The translations under genes were made by a program, and so were the position numbers. From assembly GCF_019331715.1 (NCBI RefSeq), contig NZ_JAHBBG010000001.1, forward strand, positions 62,001 to 126,000: 64,000 nucleotides of DNA, given 5' to 3'. A model generated the notes under the pieces. The model ran no database searches, was not told where the DNA came from, and was given only the letters and a program-made list of their open reading frames with translations. The stretch comes from Bifidobacterium simiiventris. Its GTDB lineage: Bacteria > Actinomycetota > Actinomycetes > Actinomycetales > Bifidobacteriaceae. Positions 27,355 through 34,804 of the stretch are shown piece by piece (positions within the stretch are counted from its first letter, which is position 1; each line of letters opens with the position of its first letter).

Positions 27355-27402
27355 ACTAAAGCGCTTTAGTACCATTGTCCCCACAACCCGCGACGGTGTC
27401 AA
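27355..27402 (-). promoter_or_regulatory. Promoter and perfect operator of GH38 gene 3
   Basis: On the minus strand TTGACA (27402-27397) and GACAAT (27379-27374) are 17 bases apart. The operator ACTAAAGCGCTTTAGT (27355-27370), a perfect palindrome, starts three bases after the -10 hexamer. A bound repressor would cover the transcription start. Confidence 0.75.
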
Positions 27403-27588
27403 GCCAACTCCCCCGCGCGTGTTGGCCGCCCCTTCTGGCTCACGCTCCCCCGCCAGTGGGATGACGGCCTTCAGCGGGCTCCAGCTCCTCACCCGCAATG
27501 CGCCATCCCCTTCCCGGGCTTACGGCCGTTTCCACGCCCCGAACCGGCCGTATGCCCGGGAGCGGCGCGATCCGCAGGCACAACAAAA
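27403..27588. other. Intergenic stretch before the prophage
   Basis: About 185 bp of GC-rich sequence lies between the GH38 promoter and the terminator at the prophage junction. No coding frame with a ribosome site and no structured RNA is recognised in it. Confidence 0.5.
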
Positions 27589-27616
27589 AAGCGCCGCCCC
27601 TTTCGGAGCGGCGCTT
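27589..27616 (-). terminator. Rho-independent terminator at the prophage left end
   Basis: Read on the minus strand, AAGCGCCGC pairs with GCGGCGCTT around a short GAAA-containing loop, and the stem runs into TTTTTT. It directly follows the tRNA/tmRNA 3' remnant and is probably the original terminator of that RNA gene. It would now also end the prophage lysis-gene transcript. Confidence 0.88.
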
Positions 27617-27620
27617 GTGT

Positions 27621-27639
27621 TGGTGGAGATGCGGGGAAT
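27621..27639 (-). other. Prophage attachment site (attL): 3' end of a tRNA or tmRNA gene
   Basis: On the minus strand ATTCCCCGCATCTCCACCA reads exactly as the last 19 nt of a tRNA-type molecule: the end of the T-loop, the T-stem strand CCCCG, the seven-base acceptor strand CATCTCC, discriminator A and CCA. The bases further upstream do not continue the T-loop consensus, so the RNA gene is broken there. A rho-independent terminator follows. This is the signature of a phage integrated at the 3' end of a tRNA or ssrA gene, with the rebuilt gene expected at the far end of the prophage, beyond the window. Confidence 0.7.
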
Positions 27640-27785
27640 TACCCCGCAAACCCGTTAATCGTTGGAATCAGTGGAAAAACGGGTGTGTTCGGAAGTTGCG
27701 TACCACATTGTTTACCACACATCCAACGGTTGAATTTGACCGGTTTTGCCGTTTTGTCCGCCATTCGGGACCAACCCCGCTGACT

Positions 27786-28109
27786 CTATTTTATCGCGGC
27801 CGACGCCTTGAGTGCGCTGGCGCCGATGATCGCGCCGACGAGGACGCCGAGCGCGTTGAGCGTGGTGACGATCTGATCGGCGTATGGCAGGTTCCAAGCG
27901 GGGGCGACGACCTGTGTGAACACGGCGAGGGCGGGCAGGACGATGAGCGCGACCCATTTGAGGATGTCGTACGCGCGGTTGGGGATGAGCCAGTCGGGCA
28001 CGTCCGCGCCGGTGTCGTCGATGGTCGAGGTGTTGGTCTTGTCGGCGAGGAGGTCGCCGACGGTCTTGAGTTCGTGGGTGGTGTCGTCGGTGGCGGTCTG
28101 TTCTGTCAT
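27786..28109 (-). CDS. Phage holin
   Basis: This membrane protein of 107 residues has a polar N-terminus and two hydrophobic segments (ILKWVALIVLPALAVFTQVV and IVTTLNALGVLVGAIIGASA), the usual holin hairpin. It makes holes that trigger host lysis. AAGGAG lies six bases before the ATG. It follows the endolysin gene by about 55 bp and is the last phage gene before the attachment site. Confidence 0.85.
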   Translation of the reverse strand: MTEQTATDDTTHELKTVGDLLADKTNTSTIDDTGADVPDWLIPNRAYDILKWVALIVLPALAVFTQVVAPAWNLPYADQIVTTLNALGVLVGAIIGASALKASAAIK

Positions 28110-28164
28110 GATGCTCCTTGGGGGGAAGCGGCCGCATCCCGCGTGTGGGGTGCGGCCGGATGGG

Positions 28165-29391
28165 TTATCTCAGTATCTGGCCGGGGTGGATGATGTACGG
28201 GGCCGGGATGCCGTTACGGGCCGCGGCAGCACTCCAGCCGGTGCCATAGATCGACCACAGGCTCTCGCCCGCGCGCACGACATGGCCGCTCGGCGTCGTC
28301 GTGGCGACCGTGCCGCCGCCGTTGTAGGTGACGGTCTGGCCGGGCCAGATGCGGTTCGGATCACCGCTGGGTACGCGCCATGCGGACAGGGGGTAGAGGC
28401 CTGTGCGTTGCATGATCGCGTTCATCGTGTCGCCCGCGCGCACGGTCACGCTCGTCGACCGCGTGACGGCGGTCGTACTGCCGGTGGTCGTGTCGGCGCG
28501 CCGGTTGATCTCCGCCTGTACGCGCTCGTAATCACTGCCGAGGCGTTGCTTGCGTTCGGGCAGGTTGCCGTAGTCGCCGCGCAGGGTGGCGGCCACGAGC
28601 GTGTCGAGGGAGGGTTTGGGCGCGGTCGCAGTGTGCGAGGATGACGGGGTGACCGGTTTGGTCACGGTCTGGGGTTTGCGGGCGGGGTTCGCGTACGCGT
28701 CCCACTGCCCGCCGTCGCCACGGAAGTAATTCAGGTCCAAGGGGCCCGAATAGCCGTTGATGCGTCCGTTGCTCGCGTATTGGCGCATGGCCTCGCCGTA
28801 GATCGCGTAGTTCCACGGGTTCGCCTGGTATGTGGTCTGCGCGTTGCTGGCGTACTGGGCGACCCATAGTCCGCAGTTTTTGCGCACGTCCGCGGGGATC
28901 TGGCCTAGGGCGGACGCCTGCACGTAGACGAGCGGCCATACTCCGGTCGACTCGTGCACGCGGTTGACGAACCGGCGAACCCACGTCGCATCGCCCCACG
29001 CCGTGTTCTGGTACTGCTCCCAGTCCAGGTTCAACGTGGCGCGCCCGATGTACGGTTTGGCGAGAGCGGTGAAATAGTCGGCCTCCGAGACCGGATCATT
29101 GCCGCCCGCGTAATGGTAGAGGCCGAGCTTCCTGCCCTTGTCGATCACGCACTGTGCCTGCTGCCGCCATGAGGGGTTCTCGTAGCCGACGCCCTGACTG
29201 ACCTTCACGACGGCGAAATCATACTGGGCGGTGCAGGTGATGTCCGCGGGCTGGTACGAGGACACGTCGATGCCCTGCATGTCCGCCAACGCGATGGCGG
29301 GCGTGAACGCGAGCAGTATTGCGACGACGGACGCGGCGAGTCCGCGTGCCCGCGGCTTGCCCTTGTTGCGAATATGGTTGCGATGATCCAA
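28165..29391 (-). CDS. Secreted GH25 endolysin with CW_7 and LysM-like modules
   Basis: This 408-residue peptidoglycan hydrolase has an N-terminal signal peptide (about residues 1-36) and a GH25 muramidase domain (about 38-225) with GIDVSSYQ and the acidic pair in NLDWEQYQ. A CW_7 cell-wall-binding repeat (LVAATLRGDYGNLPERKQRLG) and two LysM-like segments (VRAGDTMNAIM and VRAGESLWSIY) follow. A signal peptide means the enzyme can be exported by the host Sec system, so the holin may only set the timing. The gene lies directly before the holin. Confidence 0.93.
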   Translation of the reverse strand: MDHRNHIRNKGKPRARGLAASVVAILLAFTPAIALADMQGIDVSSYQPADITCTAQYDFAVVKVSQGVGYENPSWRQQAQCVIDKGRKLGLYHYAGGNDPVSEADYFTALAKPYIGRATLNLDWEQYQNTAWGDATWVRRFVNRVHESTGVWPLVYVQASALGQIPADVRKNCGLWVAQYASNAQTTYQANPWNYAIYGEAMRQYASNGRINGYSGPLDLNYFRGDGGQWDAYANPARKPQTVTKPVTPSSSHTATAPKPSLDTLVAATLRGDYGNLPERKQRLGSDYERVQAEINRRADTTTGSTTAVTRSTSVTVRAGDTMNAIMQRTGLYPLSAWRVPSGDPNRIWPGQTVTYNGGGTVATTTPSGHVVRAGESLWSIYGTGWSAAAARNGIPAPYIIHPGQILR

Positions 29392-29472
29392 TATCCTTGC
29401 TCCTTCCGATGATGTGGTGGATATGGAAAGGCCCCCGCGGTTTTCCGCAGGGGCCCGGTCTCGAAAGACGGC

Positions 29473-29820
29473 TTATTGCCGTTGGTTGCGTAGGTCGTTG
29501 ACCTCGTGCCTGAGTTCGACGACGTTCTGCTCGGTCGTGGTGATCCGCCGGTTGACGGTCGCGAACTCGCCGTTGACGTCGTCGCGCAGGGCCTCGACCG
29601 TCTCGCGCAATGAGTCGATCGCGTCCAGGGTGCGCCGGTTCTTCTCGTCGAGGTCATCACGCAACGGGGTCTTGTGGTTGTTGGTGATCTCCCCGCGCGT
29701 GGCCGTGTCTCGCTCGTCGCCCTTCCGGTCGATCCACAATGCGGTCACGACCTGCGCGGCCAATATCATCGCGCTCACGAGGATGTACGCCCAGGCGGGC
29801 AGGCCGGCGGGAAGATTCAC
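29473..29820 (-). CDS. Small membrane-anchored coiled-coil phage protein
   Basis: This 115-residue protein starts at GTG (29820), with AAGGAG six bases upstream. It has one N-terminal hydrophobic segment (AYILVSAMILAAQVVTALWI) and then a long helical region with heptad-like spacing up to the C-terminus. It sits between the tail fibre and endolysin genes. A role in lysis control is plausible from position, but no family is recognised with certainty. Confidence 0.75.
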   Translation of the reverse strand: MNLPAGLPAWAYILVSAMILAAQVVTALWIDRKGDERDTATRGEITNNHKTPLRDDLDEKNRRTLDAIDSLRETVEALRDDVNGEFATVNRRITTTEQNVVELRHEVNDLRNQRQ

Positions 29821-29834
29821 TGGATGCTCCTTGG

Positions 29835-31220
29835 TCATTGGGTGAGTGTGGGGTGTTGGCTGGTGGCGTCGGTCCAGGTGACGGTGCCGTCCGCATTGAA
29901 TGCGAGCCGACGGAACACGCCGTCGGTGCCGCACACGGTCAGATCGCCATTGAGGATCGTCTCGACGGGTTTCTCGCTGCCCTGCCTGCACGAGCCGATG
30001 ACCGCCTGGCGGCTTCGGTCGCTTTTCGCGCCAGCGCCGAGCACGGTCTGGTACATGCCGTCGGCGATGCCGGGCTTCGCGCCCGTGCCCACGCTCGTGT
30101 TGTACCGGCCCGTACCGGTCGCCTCGCCCGCTCCCGCGCCGACCGCCACGTTCGCGTCGCCGCTCGGCGCGCTCACGCCAGCCTGGCTGGTGTACATCGC
30201 GGTCGCGCCGACCACCGTGTTCCTGCTGCCGGTGCCGGACTGGTACGCGCGGTTGCCGACCGCCACGTTCGCATTACCTGTCTTGTTGTGGCATAGCGCG
30301 TCCTCGCCAAGCGCGGTGTTGCCGTCGCCGGCCGTGTTGTCGCTCATCGCGCCCCAGCCGACGGCAGTGTTGTGGTCGCCGCTGGTGTTGGCTTTCAATG
30401 CGCGGTGGCCGATCGCGACCGAATAGTGCCCGTCGTCGCTGCCTGCCCGGCTGGTGGTGCTGGCGGCCGCGTCCACGCCGATCGCGATGATGCCGCACGA
30501 CTCGTCGCGGCACGCGCCGTCGCCGATGCTGATGGTCTGGTCGCCCGCGTCGCCCGTCCCGGTGCCGCCGTTCGGTATGCGGGTGCCGACGGTCAGGCGC
30601 GGGTCCTCGGCCTCGGCCGTCGTGTTTCCGAGCGTGACGATGCCGTCCTGGCCGACCACGAGCGGCCTCCCGGCGTTCTCCGCGCCCTGGTCCTCGGGCA
30701 CGTCGTGGGTGCGGATGTCGTCGGCAAGGAACTTCCCGTACGGCTTGAACTCGGGCGTCGAGGTCTGCTTGTCCTTCGTGAATATGAGCATGAACGTCGT
30801 GTCGGATTTGGACGGGCTGACGCGCATCCACGACGCCCCGTCGGGTATGCGCCGCTGGCTCACGTACGTGATGTTGGTCGAGTACGACGCTTTGACCCAT
30901 GTTCGTGTCTCGTCGTAGTAGGCGACGAGCGCGTTCGTGCTGCCGGTCACATACCAGCCGCGATAGTCCGTCACGCTGATCCAGTCGGACAGCATATAGG
31001 GATCGCGGTCGACCGGCTCGCCCGTGTTCACGTCCAACGCTTTGCCTTGCGCGGCCGTGGAGATATCGAAGCGCTGCGGGCTCTCGTACGCGAACACGCT
31101 CAGCACGTCCAACAGGTCGTCCTGGCTGACTCCCCGCTCCCCCTTCGGCCCCTGCGGGCCGGTCGGCCCCATCGGCCCGGGCATGACCGATTCGATCAGG
31201 TCTACGATCTGGTCGCTCAT
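29835..31220 (-). CDS. Tail fibre with collagen-like start and YadA-like head repeats
   Basis: This protein of 461 residues begins with a short conserved segment (DQIVDLIESVMPGP) shared with the preceding tail protein, followed by Gly-X-Y collagen-like triplets. A middle domain of unknown fold follows. From about residue 230 to 405 it has repeated short motifs of the form N-T/V-A-V-G-x-x-A (NTAVGWGAM, NTALGEDAL, NVAVGNRAY, NTVVGATAM, NVAVGAGAG, NTSVGTGAK), typical of the left-handed beta-roll heads of trimeric autotransporter adhesins such as YadA. It is therefore probably a trimeric receptor-binding fibre. ATG at 31220 is preferred over a TTG 15 bases upstream because it matches the sister protein. 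Confidence 0.85.
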   Translation of the reverse strand: MSDQIVDLIESVMPGPMGPTGPQGPKGERGVSQDDLLDVLSVFAYESPQRFDISTAAQGKALDVNTGEPVDRDPYMLSDWISVTDYRGWYVTGSTNALVAYYDETRTWVKASYSTNITYVSQRRIPDGASWMRVSPSKSDTTFMLIFTKDKQTSTPEFKPYGKFLADDIRTHDVPEDQGAENAGRPLVVGQDGIVTLGNTTAEAEDPRLTVGTRIPNGGTGTGDAGDQTISIGDGACRDESCGIIAIGVDAAASTTSRAGSDDGHYSVAIGHRALKANTSGDHNTAVGWGAMSDNTAGDGNTALGEDALCHNKTGNANVAVGNRAYQSGTGSRNTVVGATAMYTSQAGVSAPSGDANVAVGAGAGEATGTGRYNTSVGTGAKPGIADGMYQTVLGAGAKSDRSRQAVIGSCRQGSEKPVETILNGDLTVCGTDGVFRRLAFNADGTVTWTDATSQHPTLTQ

Positions 31221-31260
31221 GCCGCCACCGTCCAATCCAAACGACTGTCTCCGCGCGCAT

Positions 31261-33621
31261 TCAGGCCCTGGAGGCTAAGCCCCCCCCGACGCCGTTCTTG
31301 TTCATGATGGTTCCTTCCGTTGTCGCGGTCTCGAATATCCCCAGGCCGACGCAGTAGCGATATATGAGGTTGCCGATGATGGTTTTCGTGCCGGTCGTGT
31401 AGTGCACCGAGTCGACGAGCATCTGGTGGGGCACGATGCCCTGCCTGATCTCGTCCAAGGCGTCGTATTCGACGCCGTTGTACGTGGTCTTGCCGGGCGT
31501 GAGCCCCTGGTCGGCGAGCCCGTAGCAGCTGGTGACGGTCGTCCCGTCGGCCGCGTATATCGGGTGCGCGAGGTATTCGCGCAGGCTCAGGAAGTAGCGG
31601 CCGAACGCGTCGCGCATGGCGGTCTCGTACTCCCTGCGGCTTTCCGCGCTGCCCGAGCTCAGCCCGAGTATGAGCACGTTGCGGGCGTGGGCGTGCTCGA
31701 TCATGAGCCGGTGGCGGCGTATGAGCGCGGTGATGCCCTGCGTGGTCGTGGTCTCCGTGCCGTCGTTCTGGCCCATGAATATGACCATGAGGTGGGGGCT
31801 GTTGCGGTCGCGGTCGAGGTCGTAGACGAGCGGCGTGGGCCTGTCGACCGTCACGGGGTCTCCCGGCGTGGATCTGATGAACGTCCATGCGCCGTCGGGG
31901 TCGTCGTACGCCTTGCCCGTCCACGCGATCGCGCCGGACACGTTACCGATGCGGCACGCGTTGACCGCGGGGATGTCGCGCAGGGCGGGCGTGACCGTGT
32001 TGCCCAGCACGGTCTTCAACCCCTTGTCACGGGTCTTGATGGCAAGGGTGACGGGGCCTGACGCGGGTATGGTCAGGTCGTCGACCAGGATCGCGTCGGC
32101 CCCTTGTCTCGCCATGATCGTGCGGCTGCTCTCGCCGCCCACGCCCGCGTTGACCACGGGCAGGCCACTCAATGCGGCGAGCCGTTCGGTCCACCCGCCG
32201 TTGTTGGTCAGGCTGTCGCCCCAGCACGTGATGTACGCGTCGGAGCCGCCGGCGTCGAGTTTCGCGTCGACCTGCGCCTTCGTGTAATAGGACGCGGCGA
32301 GCTCGTCGGATAGTCTCGTGGCCGTCACGATGCCCGGCACGTTCCATTCATGCAACAGCTGTATATCGCCCTCGACCGCATCCCGGACGCCGTCGGCCGC
32401 GTATTTGCATATGGGCAGATAGCAGACGTTGTCCGGGAACCTGTCCGCGGCCCCGGAAACGAGCGCGCGAAGGTCGAGCACCATGTACCCGCCGTCGTGG
32501 CCGACGCTCGTGGACGGCACCTGGACGTCCGCGTCCGAGGGGCCCCAGTTCTTGACCTTGCTGAGGATCGTTCGGCCCTGCCAGGCGAACACGTCGGAGT
32601 ATCTGAGCAGCCACCGGCCCGAAAGATCGTCCAGACTGTCCCAACGCACGCGCAGGTACACGCCCGCGTACCTGGACGAGCCCGCGCCGGCCGGCTTCGA
32701 GTAGCGAATCACGCCCTCGGCCATCGTGGACAGGGTCGCGTGCACGCTCACCGGCGTGTTCGACGCGCCGTCCCTGTCTCCCTCGCGAAGCGTGACGTTC
32801 TTGCCGGAGAGCGGGACGAGCTGACCCGCGGACGAGAACGCGCGCACCATGTCCGGCATGTACGAGGACATGTACGAGGACATGTACGACGGGTCGACGC
32901 TGGTCGCCTCGAGCGTGCCCCGCCGGTCGGACACGTGCAGCACGCGCACGGTCATGTCCACCGCATCGGCCGAATCCTCCTTGAGATGCGAGCCGGCGTA
33001 GAAATAGCCCACGTTGCCGGGATACGCGTCGGGATGCTCGGACACCAGACGGTACAAATCCACGCCGTACATGCTGTCCGACGCGTACGACTCGCCGTCG
33101 ACCACGCCCTCATACTGTGACAAGTATGAGGTCATCTCCACGCTGCCCGACGCCGACCCCCAGCTCATCGACGAATTCACGAACACGCCGACGAACACCT
33201 TGCTCGAATTGAGCAGGTTCAGGACCAGGCCATCCTTCGTGCGCACCTGCGGCAGCCACCGGCCCTTGAGGTCCTCCACACGGTTCCAACGCACGCGCAG
33301 GTACACGCCCGCGTACCTTGTGCCGACCACCGCGCTCTTCGTCACGCGCACCCACCCCTTGTCGAGCACGCCGACGCTCACCGTGTTTTTCGACCACGAG
33401 CCGGTGGTGTTCTCGTCGCGTACGATGAGGTTCTCCCGCTCGCACAGCGGGACCACGCGCCCCGCCGACAGTCGCGACGGGTCGATGGCGTCCATTCGAC
33501 GCGAGAGGAGTTCCTCCACGCCGGGGTTGGTCAGGTCCTTGCCATCCACGCCGTCCCTTCCGGGTTCGCCCTGCGGGCCGGGCATGACACTCTCGATCAG
33601 GTCCGCTATTTGATCAGCCAT
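31261..33621 (-). CDS. Tail protein with duplicated modules and SGNH esterase domain
   Basis: This protein of 786 residues has three parts. The N-terminal DQIADLIESVMPGP segment and Gly-X-Y triplets match the neighbouring fibre. Two tandem modules of about 170 residues follow, each containing RYAGVYLRVRW and GRWL. Residues about 462-765 form an SGNH/GDSL hydrolase: WGDSLT (Ser470), GVGGESS, GQND (Asn619) and DSVHY (Asp737, His740) give the four consensus blocks. The enzyme probably deacylates host surface glycan during adsorption. AAAGGA precedes the ATG. Confidence 0.87.
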   Translation of the reverse strand: MADQIADLIESVMPGPQGEPGRDGVDGKDLTNPGVEELLSRRMDAIDPSRLSAGRVVPLCERENLIVRDENTTGSWSKNTVSVGVLDKGWVRVTKSAVVGTRYAGVYLRVRWNRVEDLKGRWLPQVRTKDGLVLNLLNSSKVFVGVFVNSSMSWGSASGSVEMTSYLSQYEGVVDGESYASDSMYGVDLYRLVSEHPDAYPGNVGYFYAGSHLKEDSADAVDMTVRVLHVSDRRGTLEATSVDPSYMSSYMSSYMPDMVRAFSSAGQLVPLSGKNVTLREGDRDGASNTPVSVHATLSTMAEGVIRYSKPAGAGSSRYAGVYLRVRWDSLDDLSGRWLLRYSDVFAWQGRTILSKVKNWGPSDADVQVPSTSVGHDGGYMVLDLRALVSGAADRFPDNVCYLPICKYAADGVRDAVEGDIQLLHEWNVPGIVTATRLSDELAASYYTKAQVDAKLDAGGSDAYITCWGDSLTNNGGWTERLAALSGLPVVNAGVGGESSRTIMARQGADAILVDDLTIPASGPVTLAIKTRDKGLKTVLGNTVTPALRDIPAVNACRIGNVSGAIAWTGKAYDDPDGAWTFIRSTPGDPVTVDRPTPLVYDLDRDRNSPHLMVIFMGQNDGTETTTTQGITALIRRHRLMIEHAHARNVLILGLSSGSAESRREYETAMRDAFGRYFLSLREYLAHPIYAADGTTVTSCYGLADQGLTPGKTTYNGVEYDALDEIRQGIVPHQMLVDSVHYTTGTKTIIGNLIYRYCVGLGIFETATTEGTIMNKNGVGGGLASRA

Positions 33622-33638
33622 CGTTATCCTTTTTCTGT

Positions 33639-34001
33639 CTAGTCGCTTAATACCCAGTAACCCCAGCCGATGGTGCGGGTGGTGTTGCCGTCCTTGCTGG
33701 TGACGACGCATTTCCAGCGTCCGTTGCGGCGCGTGTCCCATATGGCGGAGGTGAACGCGCCGTACGGGATGCCTGCGATCGCGTACCCGTCGACGGTCAT
33801 CTGGTCGCACGCGGTCGAATACCAGATTTCGGTGCCGTCCGGGGAACGGAATTCGACGCGGCCGGTCCACCCGCTCAGGTCGACGGGCGTGGTTTCCCCC
33901 GTGGCGAGGTTGAGTCTGCGCCAGCGACCGCCGACCCGCTCGCCGTCGCCTCGCACGAGACGGATGTCGAGCCGTTTGACGAGATGCCCGTACGTGGCCA
34001 T
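33639..34001 (-). CDS. Phage tail/baseplate-associated protein, 120 aa
   Basis: The protein is predicted to be mostly beta (DLSGWTGRVEFRSPDGTEIWYST...). Its ATG overlaps the stop codon of the gene upstream by one base. Its place between baseplate and fibre genes suggests a BppU-like or fibre-connecting role. No firm family is recognised. Confidence 0.72.
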   Translation of the reverse strand: MATYGHLVKRLDIRLVRGDGERVGGRWRRLNLATGETTPVDLSGWTGRVEFRSPDGTEIWYSTACDQMTVDGYAIAGIPYGAFTSAIWDTRRNGRWKCVVTSKDGNTTRTIGWGYWVLSD

Positions 34002-34804
34002 CACGCACCTTCCTTTCCGGTGTCGGGTTTCGTGTAGGAGACTTGGACGGTCAGTGATGCGGTGTTCGACTCGTCCGCCGGCCATGCGTCCGTCGAATGG
34101 GCCTGCAGTTCGATGCGGGTCGTGGGGTTGAGGTTGGTGCGGGTGATCGTGCCGGAGCACAGGCCCTCCCAGCGGATCAACGCGACCGGAGGCCCCGGGT
34201 CGGGATCCGTGGAACCATCCCCGTCCGAACCGTCGCCGTTTCCCGAACCGCTTCCGGTGTCGGTGGAGCCGTCGCCGGTGTCGGGCGTGGTGGTCGTTCC
34301 CCCGGTCTCGATATCGTCGCCGACCGCGTCCGCCGTGGCGATCACCGCCCCGTCGACGACCAGACGCAGCCGATATCCGGCCACACTGGTGTCGGTGGTC
34401 TGCATGAGCGTGCCGCCGGTCGCCTGGAAACTGCCGGTCGACCTGCCGGACGGCGTGATCGCGTCCACCATGCACAGGGTGGTCCATGTGTCCGCGGCGA
34501 GCTCGTACCCGTCGGCTGAGGCGGTGAACACGCGGATGTCGAACAGTTCCGCGAGCAGGTCGGACAGGTCGGACTGCTGCTGGCCGAGCTTGCGCGTGGT
34601 CTGGTTCAGTTCCGTGCCGGTGGGCCGGTTCGCCTCCGCCGCACGCCGGCAGTCCAGGCGGCGCCGGCGTTCCTCGTTGACGAAATAGCCCGACATGCCG
34701 CCGGGCCTGTACCCGTGCGGCACGGTCGCGTCGTCCGTGGGCATGGGGATGGTTTGTGCGCGTTGTTCGGCCTCGCGGATGATGCGTTCCATGTCCGTTG
34801 TCAT
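34001..34804 (-). CDS. Minor tail protein with Gly/Ser/Asp linker
   Basis: This 267-residue protein has a helical N-terminal half with a short PHGYRPGGMSGYFVNEERRRRLD segment. A 35-residue disordered linker rich in Gly, Ser, Thr and Asp (about residues 172-205) leads to a C-terminal beta domain. It overlaps both neighbours by one base, so the baseplate genes are translationally linked. It is probably a structural tail-tip component; the function is not recognised. Confidence 0.75.
   Translation of the reverse strand: MTTDMERIIREAEQRAQTIPMPTDDATVPHGYRPGGMSGYFVNEERRRRLDCRRAAEANRPTGTELNQTTRKLGQQQSDLSDLLAELFDIRVFTASADGYELAADTWTTLCMVDAITPSGRSTGSFQATGGTLMQTTDTSVAGYRLRLVVDGAVIATADAVGDDIETGGTTTTPDTGDGSTDTGSGSGNGDGSDGDGSTDPDPGPPVALIRWEGLCSGTITRTNLNPTTRIELQAHSTDAWPADESNTASLTVQVSYTKPDTGKEGA

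Noticed and set aside
17390..27359. Plus-strand frames of about 870-1090 codons opposite the three GH38 genes
   Set aside because: They are antisense reading of GH38 codons, with low-complexity composition and no recognisable fold.
27621..27650. The hairpin TGCGGGG-AATTA-CCCCGCA as an independent terminator
   Set aside because: The symmetry arises partly from the tRNA T-stem strand; the tRNA 3'-end reading plus the true terminator beside it explains the site better.
29691..30296. Plus-strand ORFs over the tail-fibre genes as possible invertase or alternative fibre parts
   Set aside because: They are antisense of repeat-containing fibre sequence, and no recombinase motif or long inverted repeat was found.
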